From contig CALYQE010000009.1 of assembly GCA_945281075.1 (NCBI GenBank), positions 1 to 24,579 of the forward strand: 24,579 nt of DNA, read 5' to 3'. A program made the position numbers and the translations under genes. Positions 1-7,522 of this stretch are shown here, one piece after another (position 1 is the stretch's first letter; the number at the start of each line of letters is the position of its first letter). Origin of the DNA: an uncultured Lactobacillus sp. GTDB lineage: Bacteria > Bacillota > Bacilli > Lactobacillales > Lactobacillaceae. The notes below the pieces were generated by a model. It saw only the letters and a list, made by a program, of their open reading frames with translations. It did not search any database and was not told the DNA's origin.

Positions 1-102
1 TTCAGCCTTTGTTACAACACCAACTTGTTCACCATCTTCATTAATTAAACGAACTTCGCGAGCGCGGATTTCATCGTTTAATATCAAATTCTTTGGTATA
101 AT
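1..102 (-). CDS. infC: Translation initiation factor IF-3, N-terminal 34 codons (partial, ATT start)
   Basis: The window edge cuts this gene after 34 codons. The readable start (MIPKNLILNDEIRAREVRLI...) matches the conserved N-terminal domain of bacterial IF-3, with the NDEIRAREVRLI core and the following EDGEQVGVV stretch. IF-3 binds the 30S subunit, keeps it apart from 50S and checks start-codon pairing. No ATG, GTG or TTG is suitably placed. The only start with a good ribosome site is ATT at 102-100, preceded by GGAGG at 113-109 with 6 bases between. ATT is the well-known start of infC in many bacteria and lets IF-3 repress its own translation. The gene sits behind an attenuated leader and a consensus promoter. 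In related bacteria rpmI and rplT follow; that is beyond the window. Confidence 0.93.
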   Translation of the reverse strand, partial: MIPKNLILNDEIRAREVRLINEDGEQVGVVTKAE

Positions 103-124
103 TCTTCACCTCCGTGGTAATCTG

Positions 125-240
125 AGGACAAGAAAAAGGCGGGTATTAAGTTACCCACCTTTAATCAACAGAAAATATCGATCAGCCTAGAGGTCAACTT
201 AACTTAGGCGAGAAGCGGGAAGCTTCTTCTTGTTCTCAAC
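125..240 (-). promoter_or_regulatory. L20-type autoregulatory leader of infC-rpmI-rplT
   Basis: The transcript leader contains a short GAAGC/GCTTC hairpin, then GCCTAAGTTAAGTTGACC closed by TAGGC, then the terminator at 133-160. This layout resembles the L20 leader of Bacillus-type infC operons, where excess ribosomal protein L20 favours termination. The TTAAGTT in the upstream part can pair with AACTTAA in the 5' arm and loop of the terminator, giving the expected antiterminator alternative. Family assignment is by recognition of the layout, not a covariance search. Confidence 0.75.
133..160 (-). terminator. Attenuator terminator in the infC leader
   Basis: On the minus strand AGGTGGGTA (160-152) pairs with TACCCGCCT (145-137) around a 6-base loop, with one G-U pair, followed by a T run. 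It lies about 30 bases before the infC start, so it is an attenuator rather than the end of a gene. Confidence 0.85.
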
Positions 241-247
241 TAAAGTG

Positions 248-276
248 ATTATACGCTTTGTTACTGCAGCAGTCAA
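248..276 (-). promoter_or_regulatory. Promoter of infC operon
   Basis: TTGACT (276-271) and TATAAT (253-248) are separated by 17 bases. This is a near-perfect sigma-A promoter, placing the transcript start near 241, just upstream of the leader hairpins. Confidence 0.9.
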
Positions 277-358
277 TATAAAAAACGCAAATCGGATATT
301 AGACTTAAAATTGTTTTTACCAAAAAGTTTTAAAGATTATTTTGCCACTTGAACCAAT

Positions 359-1015
359 TTAGTTTGCCATGTGCCGGTGCAAGTAGCTGCCAGCCATCGA
401 CAATGAAAAACAAATTATGAAATATAACAGCGTCAAAGCTGCAAACATCGGTACGATGTAGTTAGCATTTTGGCCATAAACAACTTGTGCGTGCTGCATC
501 AATTCTGGCACCACAATAATGGTAGCTAAAGAGGTGTCTTTTATTAAAGCAACAAATTGACCAATAATTGTTGGAATCATGTGCCGGTATGCTTGTGGCA
601 ACACTATGTGCCACAATGCCTGAACAAAGGACATGCCAGTTGAGCGTGCTCCCTCCATCTGCCCTACTGCGACTGATTGAATCCCCGAGCGAACAATTTC
701 TGCCAGCATGCTTGATTCAAAAATCGTCATCGCAATGATTGCCGAAGTAATTGCGCCCGGCCTTAAACCAAAATTGGGCAAGCCAAAATAAGTAAAAAAG
801 ATAATCAGCAGCAAGGGTAAATTGCGCACCAAATCAATGACAAAACCAACAATCGCTGAAATAAATTTTATTTTTGAATACCGGATTATCCCTAAAACTG
901 AACCTAAAATAAAGCTTAAAACAATCGATATTACAGAAATGAAGATGGTCACAGCTAGCCCTTTTAACAAGAAGCTAAAGTTTAACCAAGATAAAGCTTG
1001 AATCCATGTTTGCAT
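359..1015 (-). CDS. glnP: Amino acid ABC transporter permease (GlnP-like)
   Basis: A 218-residue inner-membrane protein of the HisM/GlnP permease family, with about five hydrophobic spans. The cytoplasmic EAA loop that docks the ATPase is visible around residues 120-140 (EGARSTGM...LPQA). With the adjoining permease it would form the channel of a polar amino acid importer. The start ATG follows GGAGG with 8 bases between, and the gene begins 13 bases after the stop of the other permease. The gene order glnQ-glnH-glnM-glnP is that of the Bacillus glutamine importer, so glutamine is the likely substrate, but glutamate, aspartate or others cannot be excluded. No convincing terminator was seen between its stop and the infC promoter. 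Confidence 0.88.
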   Translation of the reverse strand: MQTWIQALSWLNFSFLLKGLAVTIFISVISIVLSFILGSVLGIIRYSKIKFISAIVGFVIDLVRNLPLLLIIFFTYFGLPNFGLRPGAITSAIIAMTIFESSMLAEIVRSGIQSVAVGQMEGARSTGMSFVQALWHIVLPQAYRHMIPTIIGQFVALIKDTSLATIIVVPELMQHAQVVYGQNANYIVPMFAALTLLYFIICFSLSMAGSYLHRHMAN

Positions 1016-1028
1016 TTGGGTTACCTCC

Positions 1029-1667
1029 TTACGCTAACCTTTTTTCAAGGTACTGCATGTAATAACTTAACGGCATTGTAATCAGCAGGTATAACACGCC
1101 AATTACTAAGTAACTGTTAATCGTATCAAAGGTAACCGATGCAATTGCATTGGCTTGATACATCAAATCAAAACCAGCAACAAAGGCTAAAATAGATGAA
1201 TCTTTGATTAAGCTTACAAATTGATTACCCAAGGGAGGAATGACAATTTTCAATGCTTGGGGAAGGATGATGTGCTGCAGGGCTTGCTGATATGTCATTC
1301 CAGTTGAGCGTGCACCTTCCATTTGTCCATTAGAAACTGCCTGAATGCCGGAGCGAATTATCTCAGCAATAAAAGCTGAAGTATAAAGAAACAGTCCAAT
1401 CGTACCGGCGCTGAAACCATCCAGCTGAACAAAATACTTGGGGACAATTAAGTAAAAGAACATCACGATAATTAATAACGGAATATTGCGAAAAATTTCA
1501 ACGTAAGTCCGTCCTACCTGATTGGCAAATTTTGCTGGAACTACCTCTAGGAGTGCAAGTAAAATACCAAAAAGCAAACTGAAAACCAAGGCTAAAAAAC
1601 TTGCGAGCAAAGTCCAACCAAAACCGTCTAAAAGCTGATTACCAAAGTGATTAAAAATGTTGATCAT
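1029..1667 (-). CDS. glnM: Amino acid ABC transporter permease (GlnM-like)
   Basis: A 212-residue permease, paralogous to the next gene in the operon; both carry the same GQMEGARSTGM segment in the EAA loop. Several hydrophobic spans are visible, including one at about residues 15-42 and one in the C-terminal 35 residues. It is the second channel subunit of the predicted glutamine-type importer. Its ATG overlaps the stop codon of the binding-protein gene as ATGA, so translation of the two is probably coupled. Substrate specificity is inferred only from family and gene order. Confidence 0.87.
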   Translation of the reverse strand: MINIFNHFGNQLLDGFGWTLLASFLALVFSLLFGILLALLEVVPAKFANQVGRTYVEIFRNIPLLIIVMFFYLIVPKYFVQLDGFSAGTIGLFLYTSAFIAEIIRSGIQAVSNGQMEGARSTGMTYQQALQHIILPQALKIVIPPLGNQFVSLIKDSSILAFVAGFDLMYQANAIASVTFDTINSYLVIGVLYLLITMPLSYYMQYLEKRLA

Positions 1668-2482
1668 TTGTAATACATCTCCTTATAGTTAAATCCGGGA
1701 ACTTGACCAAACCACTTTTTAATTAAGCGATTATATTCACCATTGCGATGCAATTTATCGATTGCTCGGTTAATCGCGCGATGAAATGGTGCTTGGTTTA
1801 GGTTAACCGCGATACCATAAGGTTCTTTGGTAAATGTTCCACCAGTGACTTCGAGTTCTTCGGGGTTTTGGGCAGCTATCCCATACAAAATTCCGTTGTC
1901 ACTAGTTAAAGCGTCTCCTTGATGAGACTTCAAGGCAGAAACGGCCTGACCATAGTCCTGCATGGCCACTACTTTGGCTCTAGGAGCAACCTTTTTGATG
2001 ATTTCAACGGAATTATCACCTACGATGCCAATAACGGTTTTGCCATTTAAGTCGCTCACTTTTTTCACGGGTGAACCTTTTGGCACGAGCAGCGATTTAC
2101 CAGCCTGAAAATATGACTTTGAAAAGCTGATTATTTTTGCCCGTTCTGGAGTAATGGTTAAAGTAGCGATGACTGCATCCACGTTGCCGTTTTTTAACAG
2201 TGGAATTCTCGACTGGGCAGTTGCAAGCGTGAATTGTGCCTGCCCCTTGGGCCCCAATATTTCTTTCGTAATGGCCTTAGCCATATCAATATCAAAGCCC
2301 TTTTCGTGATCATCCCGAATGTCAATCAAACTAAAGAGTTTCTTGTCGCCTTCAACAGCCCAAGTAATAGTTTTTGACTGGCGAATATTTTTTAAGACTG
2401 ATTGATCAGAAATGCTTTTACCGCAGCCACTTAATAAGGACAAGCCAAACAACATGGCCATTGCGTACACTAATTTTTTCAT
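1664..2482 (-). CDS. glnH: Amino acid-binding lipoprotein of ABC importer (GlnH-like)
   Basis: An extracellular solute-binding protein of family 3, which captures the amino acid and delivers it to the two permeases. The first 20 residues are a lipoprotein signal peptide ending in the lipobox LLSGC, so Cys20 would carry the lipid anchor. The rest is a typical two-lobe periplasmic-binding fold (GFDIDMAKAI and VDAVIATLTITPERA motifs). I chose ATG at 2482 over an in-frame GTG at 2491, because the GTG lies inside the ribosome site AAGAGGTG and the ATG is 6 bases beyond it. The gene begins 12 bases after glnQ ends. The ligand is probably glutamine, by gene order; this is not proven. Confidence 0.88.
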   Translation of the reverse strand: MKKLVYAMAMLFGLSLLSGCGKSISDQSVLKNIRQSKTITWAVEGDKKLFSLIDIRDDHEKGFDIDMAKAITKEILGPKGQAQFTLATAQSRIPLLKNGNVDAVIATLTITPERAKIISFSKSYFQAGKSLLVPKGSPVKKVSDLNGKTVIGIVGDNSVEIIKKVAPRAKVVAMQDYGQAVSALKSHQGDALTSDNGILYGIAAQNPEELEVTGGTFTKEPYGIAVNLNQAPFHRAINRAIDKLHRNGEYNRLIKKWFGQVPGFNYKEMYYK

Positions 2483-2494
2483 GATGATCACCTC

Positions 2495-3232
2495 TTAATG
2501 CGAAATGATCTTGCTTAAGAATTGCTGTGCTCGCATGGTTTGCGGCTTTTTATAGAAGAGCGCACTTTCATCATCTTCAACAATTTGCCCTTCATCCATG
2601 AAAATCACCCGGTTGGCAACCTCTTTTGCAAACCCCATTTCATGCGTCACAATCAGCGAAGTCATTTCACTGGCAGAGGTTACTTTTTTGATTACTTGCA
2701 AAACATCATCAATCATTTCCGGATCAAGTGCTGAGGTCGGTTCATCAAACAAAAGCAGCTTCGGTCGCATCGCCAGAGATCTGGCAATCGCAACTCTTTG
2801 CTTCTGCCCGCCCGAAATTTGGGCAGGCATATTTTGTGCTTTGTCTTCAAGACCAACCATCTTCAGTAAGTCTAAGGCTTGCTTTTTGTTTTCTTCTTCC
2901 GGCAGGTGACTGACAATTCGGGGCGCCAGCATGATGTTTTCCAACACATTCTTATTTTTGTACAAGTTAAAATGCTGAAAAACCATGCCAACGTCTTGGC
3001 GTAAGCGGTTGGAATCAGTTTTCGGGTTTGACAGGTCTTGGTTATTGACGATCAATTTGCCGCCTTGAATGGATTCCAAACGATTAATTGTCCGAATCAA
3101 GGTGCTTTTGCCCGATCCAGAGGGCCCAATTAAGACTACGGTCTCGCCCTTATCAATTTTGAGATTGATGTCATGTAATGCGTGAAATTTACCATAATAT
3201 TTTTGCACGTCGTGAAATTCTACCATTGACAT
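2495..3232 (-). CDS. glnQ: Amino acid ABC transporter ATP-binding protein
   Basis: A 245-residue ATPase of the polar amino acid uptake family, first gene of the four-gene importer operon. It carries Walker A GPSGSGKS (residues 36-43), Q-loop VFQHFNLY, signature ISGGQKQR, Walker B LLLFDEPTSALD and the switch histidine in VTHEMGFA, so all catalytic parts are intact. The ATG at 3232 is preceded by AAAGGAG; a second ATG two codons later is a possible alternative. The 208 bases between thrS and this gene contain a weak thrS terminator and a TTGATA...CATAAG pair close to the start, but I see no confident promoter. Confidence 0.93.
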   Translation of the reverse strand: MSMVEFHDVQKYYGKFHALHDINLKIDKGETVVLIGPSGSGKSTLIRTINRLESIQGGKLIVNNQDLSNPKTDSNRLRQDVGMVFQHFNLYKNKNVLENIMLAPRIVSHLPEEENKKQALDLLKMVGLEDKAQNMPAQISGGQKQRVAIARSLAMRPKLLLFDEPTSALDPEMIDDVLQVIKKVTSASEMTSLIVTHEMGFAKEVANRVIFMDEGQIVEDDESALFYKKPQTMRAQQFLSKIISH

Positions 3233-3432
3233 TTTAAATGCTCCTTTGTCTTATGCCGATCATGAATTAACTATCAACACAATATGCTTTTCTTTTCGAT
3301 TGATTGAGAAATCAAAAGTGCATTCCGTCAACACTACATTTGTTACCCGACTTGCAGAGTTCCAGCAAATTTTTATGTTTAAGCTGTCATGTTATAATCC
3401 TTGGCAATTCAATATCTTGTTCTTCATTTCTA

Positions 3433-3458
3433 TAAAAAATTTACTCATTTCTTGAGTA
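3433..3458 (-). terminator. Probable weak terminator of thrS
   Basis: TACTCA and TGAGTA form a 6-base stem with loop AGAAA that includes the thrS stop codon, followed by AATTTTTTATAG. The stem is short and AT-rich, so termination may be partial, allowing some read-through into glnQ. Confidence 0.5.
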
Positions 3459-5372
3459 TGACTTAACATCCTGATCGATTTCCTTAATAAATTCGTCAAG
3501 GCTCTTGGCTACTTCTTCTTCAGTACCATAGCGACGAACATTTACGTTATTTACTTCCATTTCCTTATCACCGAGTACAAGGGTGTAAGGAACTTTTTGC
3601 GTTTGCGATTCACGAATCTTGTAGCCTAACTTTTCATTGCGTAAATCAGCTTCTGCTCTAAAGCCACGCTGATTGAGTTCATCGCGGACCTTTTTAGCAT
3701 ATTCTGAGTGCGCATCGAGGTTTACCGGGATCACTTCAACTTGAATTGGGGCAAGCCAAGTTGGGAAAGCACCCTTGTAAATTTCAATTAGGTAAGCAAT
3801 GAATCTTTCCATAGTACCAACTATTCCGCGGTGAATCATTACTGGACGGTGGTCTTCCCCATCTTGACCAACATAAGTCAGGTCAAAGCGTTCAGGAAGC
3901 ATGAAGTCTAGTTGAATGGTAGACATGGTTTCATCAGCACCCAAAGCCGTCTTAGTCTGAATATCAAGCTTAGGACCATAAAAGGCTGCTTCGCCTTCTG
4001 CTTCAACATAGTCAAGGCCCATGTCATCCATTGCTTTCTTTAACATCGCTTGACTTTCTTCCCACATTTCATCGTTTGCAAAGTACTTTTCAGTATTCTT
4101 TGGATCACGGTATGAAAGACGGAAATAGTAATCAGTTATGTCAAAGTCCTTGTAGACATCCATGATTAGCCTCAAAGTCTTTGAAAATTCTTCTTGAACT
4201 TGTTCAAGGGCTACAAAGGTGTGACCATCATTTAAGGTCATCTCGCGGACACGTTGCAAACCTGAAAGAGCACCGGATTTTTCATATCTGTGCATCATAC
4301 CCAGTTCAGCAATACGAATTGGCAGTTCACGGTATGAACGAATGTGATGCTTATAGATCTGAATATGTGATGGACAGTTCATCGGACGCAATTCCAGCAT
4401 TTCGCCGTCACCCATATCCATTGGTGGGAACATATCATCACGGTAGTGTGCCCAGTGCCCTGAAGTCTTATAGGCATCAACATTCATTAAAACCGGCGTG
4501 TAGACATGTTGGTAGCCTGCCGACTCTTCTTTATCGGTAATATAGCGTTCTACTACCCGGCGAATAGTTGCGCCTTTTGGCATCCAGTATGGCAAACCCG
4601 CACCGACTTTTGGATCGACAAAGAACAGGTCTAAGTCGCGACCGATTGTCCGGTGATCACGTTCCTTGATTTCTTCACGACGCTTGATGTCTTCATCAAG
4701 GTCTGCCTTTTTAAAGAATGCCGTTCCGGAAATTCTTTGCAGCATTGGATTAGATGATTGTCCTTGCCAATATGCACCAGCTACTGACAAGAGCTTAAAT
4801 TGCTTAATTTTACCCGTGTTTGGCAACAAGGCGGCAAAGCCGAAGTCAACAAAATCGCCGAGTTGGTAGGCGTGAACTTCTTCCGGTTCTTTTTTCAGCA
4901 GTTCAAGCTTGAAAGGATCGTCCTTAAATCTAGCTTCAAGATCAGCTTTGGGCAAAACAACTGCTTCGATTTTTTCGCCGGCTTTAATCGCCTTTTTCAC
5001 CGCATTTTCAAGTTGCGGCAATTCACTGACTTTAATTTGGTTTTCTTTATCAGTGTCAACATAAAAGCCGTCTTCATCAGCCGCATGTTCACCCAAATGC
5101 AGTTCTGGATATGCTCTTTGTGCTACTGCTTCAAAAACAAAAGCAACAGTGGCACGCAGAACTGCCAGCCCTTCAGCATCCCTGTCCGTGATGATTGCAA
5201 CTTCTGCATCTTCATCAAGTCGATAATCAAGCGGCTGCAATTGATTGTTTACCTTGCCAGCAAGAGCAGCTTTACCTAAAGATGTTGAAATGCTGTGCGC
5301 AAGCTCACCAATCGTAAGTGCTTCATCATAATCACGTTTTGAACCGTCTGGCAAAATAATTGAAAAACTCAT
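3441..5372 (-). CDS. thrS: Threonine--tRNA ligase
   Basis: A 643-residue class II aminoacyl-tRNA synthetase that charges tRNA-Thr. The order is an N-terminal TGS domain (residues 1-62), an editing/SAD region, the catalytic core and a C-terminal anticodon-binding domain from about residue 540. The zinc-binding residues expected in the core are visible: Cys in MNCPSH, His in NDGHTF and His in MIHRG. Motif 2 ([20 protein letters not shown]) and motif 3 ([15 protein letters not shown]) are intact. I chose ATG at 5372, five bases after GGAGG, rather than an upstream ATG eight codons earlier that precedes this ribosome site. Expression is controlled by the T-box leader directly upstream. Confidence 0.97.
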   Translation of the reverse strand: MSFSIILPDGSKRDYDEALTIGELAHSISTSLGKAALAGKVNNQLQPLDYRLDEDAEVAIITDRDAEGLAVLRATVAFVFEAVAQRAYPELHLGEHAADEDGFYVDTDKENQIKVSELPQLENAVKKAIKAGEKIEAVVLPKADLEARFKDDPFKLELLKKEPEEVHAYQLGDFVDFGFAALLPNTGKIKQFKLLSVAGAYWQGQSSNPMLQRISGTAFFKKADLDEDIKRREEIKERDHRTIGRDLDLFFVDPKVGAGLPYWMPKGATIRRVVERYITDKEESAGYQHVYTPVLMNVDAYKTSGHWAHYRDDMFPPMDMGDGEMLELRPMNCPSHIQIYKHHIRSYRELPIRIAELGMMHRYEKSGALSGLQRVREMTLNDGHTFVALEQVQEEFSKTLRLIMDVYKDFDITDYYFRLSYRDPKNTEKYFANDEMWEESQAMLKKAMDDMGLDYVEAEGEAAFYGPKLDIQTKTALGADETMSTIQLDFMLPERFDLTYVGQDGEDHRPVMIHRGIVGTMERFIAYLIEIYKGAFPTWLAPIQVEVIPVNLDAHSEYAKKVRDELNQRGFRAEADLRNEKLGYKIRESQTQKVPYTLVLGDKEMEVNNVNVRRYGTEEEVAKSLDEFIKEIDQDVKSYSRNE

Positions 5373-5394
5373 TTTTCCTCCAAATTTAATAAAC

Positions 5395-5429
5395 AAAAAA
5401 CGCCCCAGTGCAGTTATTGCACTGGGACG
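5395..5429 (-). terminator. T-box terminator ahead of thrS
   Basis: CGTCCCAGTGCA pairs with TGCACTGGGGCG around loop ATAAC, followed by TTTTTT. This is the switchable terminator of the thrS riboswitch. Confidence 0.95.
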
Positions 5430-5610
5430 TTAATAGCGTGGTTCCACCCAAAATTCGGTTAGATTGATCTAACCATCTCATTAGAATTGATAATGGAATT
5501 CGCCCTTTTAATTACTTTTTAAGTTTGAATGAGTGGGGTAAAACTCGAACGGGTCACTTCCAGAATACTGCTCCCCTCTCTGATTTAAGTTTTATCATGT
5601 TCATTCATTG
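5395..5610 (-). promoter_or_regulatory. T-box riboswitch of thrS (tRNA-Thr sensing)
   Basis: The leader holds the conserved T-box TGGGTGGAACCACGC (5450-5436), which pairs with the free CCA end of uncharged tRNA, followed by the terminator at 5395-5429. Stem I begins near 5606 and closes with the ACTCATTCA side at 5524-5533. A candidate specifier codon ACC (Thr) lies at 5539-5537 on the 3' side of stem I, after the GAGTTTTA arm. Uncharged tRNA-Thr would stabilise the antiterminator and allow thrS transcription. The specifier placement is inferred by eye. Confidence 0.93.
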
Positions 5611-5616
5611 CATCTA

Positions 5617-5644
5617 ATTATACATACTTAACTTTTATTTGCAA
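5617..5644 (-). promoter_or_regulatory. Promoter of thrS
   Basis: TTGCAA (5644-5639) and TATAAT (5622-5617) are 16 bases apart, just upstream of the T-box stem I. Directly upstream lies a perfect 16-base AT palindrome, AATTTTTTAAAAAATT (5646-5661), which could act as an UP-like element or a weak terminator for the ABC exporter genes. Confidence 0.8.
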
Positions 5645-5686
5645 GAATTTTTTAAAAAATTATGTGAAAACGTCGTGGCTATTCAA

Positions 5687-7522
5687 TCAGTCAGCTTGAA
5701 AGTATTTTGCTTGTTCATGATACAGCTGCTGATAAAGGCCTTTTTGATTTAACAGTTCAGCATGCGTGCCGCGTTCAACAATTTTGCCATCATTAAGCAC
5801 GAGAATGCGATCACTGAACTGCGTCGAGCTCATGCGGTGCGAAATAAAGATTGCGGTTTTACCAGCCGTTAGTTCGTTAAACTTGCTAAAAATATTGGCT
5901 TCAGCAACCGGGTCAAGTGCGGCGGTCGGTTCATCTAAAACCACCACTGGCGAATCACGATACAGCGCCCGGGCAATGGCAATTTTCTGGCGCTCGCCGC
6001 CGGACAATTCCACCCCGTCTTCATCTAGTTCCTGCGAGATACTCGTTTCAAGTCCTTGCGGAAGTTGGTTAATGCGGTCAGACAGTTCAACTTGACTAAG
6101 TATTCGCCTCATTTTCGTTTGATCAAAAGGCGCACCCATTAAAATATTATCCTTGATTGACCAGGCAAAAAGGGTGAAGTCTTGAAAGACCGTACCAAAA
6201 ATCCGCTGATACTTAGTTAGATCTAGCTGCCTAATGTCTTGCCCATTTAATAAAATTTGCCCCTTGCTGGGCTCATAAAGGCGTAAAAGCAGCTTGATCA
6301 TTGTCGTCTTGCCACTGCCGTTAGGACCAACAATCGCAATTTTTTCACCCATAGTAATTTTGAAATTAAGGTCTTTTAAAATGTCTTCTTGGTCTTCAGG
6401 ATATTTAAAATAAACGTGTTTAAATTCAAGCGTTAATTTTTCAGCTGGCGCAGCACTCGCAATCTTATCTGTTTTTTCACTGTTTAAACCAGTCTCATCT
6501 TCTGTTTGCATCAAAGTAATGTACTGCTGAACAGTTGCCAGTGAAGCATTGCGGCTATTCCAGGCATATAACATGCTGCTCAGATTATTGATGATTACCT
6601 CCAAATAACCGACACAAGCAATCATCGTGCCCAACAACAGCTTGCCCCTTAAAACGCGAACTGACAAGATGCAGTACATTAAACCGATTACTATACTGGT
6701 AATAATATCACTTAAATTGCCAATGCCATCGGCCTTTAATTGATATTTCGTATCTTCATTCACTTGCTGATTGATGTCAGCAGCAGCTTGTTTTGCGACT
6801 AAATCATCTGGATCATATATCCGCAACAGCTTGGCGTAATTAACATTTCCAAACAGAATGTTGGAAAAATAGTCGAGTGCACGATTGAATTGAATATTAA
6901 AATCAAAGAACTTAAGCATTACTTTATTGCTCTGTTTGGAACAAAAAATAGCAGCCATTATTGGAATTATAATTAAGACGCAAAGGACAAAGTTGGAAAC
7001 AGAATAAGCAGAGCGGTTAGGAACAATGATTAAAGCATTGACTAATAAGCCGCCAGCAATAACAATGGTCAGACCTAGCTGGGCCACGCTATTTACTAGT
7101 CTTGAAACAAAGATTTCGAACCCACCGGTGAAATCCAGACCATTTTTGGTTGCACTATATAGCTTACGAAATGGGGCGCTGATAAAAGTGCTGTAACTAA
7201 CCTGCGTTAATTTTTCCGTCAGATCAGCGTCAGCATTCACATTTAACATCTGCCTGCCCTTTTCTACTTGCTCGCCAATGAAAATCTGAAGCAGTTTTAT
7301 TACAAAGAGGAGCAGTAAGAAAATAATCGTGACTAAAAACAATGGCTTAATTGACTTTGCAACCTGAGTGCTTAATAAATTAATCATGATACCTAAAAAA
7401 CTAACTACCAGTATTTGATTGAAAACACTCAGCATTGCAGAAGCAACTTGGTAAAAAACAACATGCGGATATAAATGATTAACCGTGTGCAGTATTTCAA
7501 AAATGCGGTTATTCTTTCTCAT
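5687..7522 (-). CDS. ABC transporter, permease-ATPase half (second subunit)
   Basis: A 611-residue half-transporter: an N-terminal exporter-type membrane domain (hydrophobic spans at about residues 20-310) fused to an ATPase domain from about residue 365. The ATPase has Walker A GPNGSGKT, Q-loop VFQDFTLFAW, canonical signature ELSGGERQK, Walker B VVVLDEPTAALD and switch histidine ISHRM, so it looks catalytically complete. I chose ATG at 7522, six bases after AGGAGG, rather than an ATG 16 codons earlier that falls inside the previous gene before this ribosome site. It overlaps the partner gene by 14 bases, strongly suggesting a co-translated heterodimer. There is no peptidase domain. The cargo (drug, peptide or lipid) is unknown. 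It lies between dnaI and thrS, which are normally close neighbours in lactobacilli. Confidence 0.88.
   Translation of the reverse strand: MRKNNRIFEILHTVNHLYPHVVFYQVASAMLSVFNQILVVSFLGIMINLLSTQVAKSIKPLFLVTIIFLLLLFVIKLLQIFIGEQVEKGRQMLNVNADADLTEKLTQVSYSTFISAPFRKLYSATKNGLDFTGGFEIFVSRLVNSVAQLGLTIVIAGGLLVNALIIVPNRSAYSVSNFVLCVLIIIPIMAAIFCSKQSNKVMLKFFDFNIQFNRALDYFSNILFGNVNYAKLLRIYDPDDLVAKQAAADINQQVNEDTKYQLKADGIGNLSDIITSIVIGLMYCILSVRVLRGKLLLGTMIACVGYLEVIINNLSSMLYAWNSRNASLATVQQYITLMQTEDETGLNSEKTDKIASAAPAEKLTLEFKHVYFKYPEDQEDILKDLNFKITMGEKIAIVGPNGSGKTTMIKLLLRLYEPSKGQILLNGQDIRQLDLTKYQRIFGTVFQDFTLFAWSIKDNILMGAPFDQTKMRRILSQVELSDRINQLPQGLETSISQELDEDGVELSGGERQKIAIARALYRDSPVVVLDEPTAALDPVAEANIFSKFNELTAGKTAIFISHRMSSTQFSDRILVLNDGKIVERGTHAELLNQKGLYQQLYHEQAKYFQAD

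Noticed and set aside
2522..2913. Plus-strand open frames opposite glnQ
   Set aside because: They lie opposite conserved ATPase motifs and read as antisense translation of them.
3285..3320. CTTTTGATT/AATCGAAAAG inverted repeat upstream of glnQ as an operator
   Set aside because: It has a bulge, is AT-rich and short; no regulator gene is nearby to support it.
3240..3330. TTGATA...CATAAG as a glnQ promoter
   Set aside because: The -10 box is weak and would place the transcript start almost on the ribosome site; not strong enough to annotate.
3246..3455. Plus-strand frame of 69 codons in the thrS-glnQ gap
   Set aside because: There is no ribosome site, the composition is not protein-like, and it runs through the thrS terminator.
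4181..5279. Several plus-strand open frames inside thrS
   Set aside because: They are antisense shadows of a well-conserved synthetase, without ribosome sites or recognisable domains.
5766..6095. Plus-strand frame opposite the ABC ATPase domain
   Set aside because: It is the antisense reading of the conserved Walker B and signature region.
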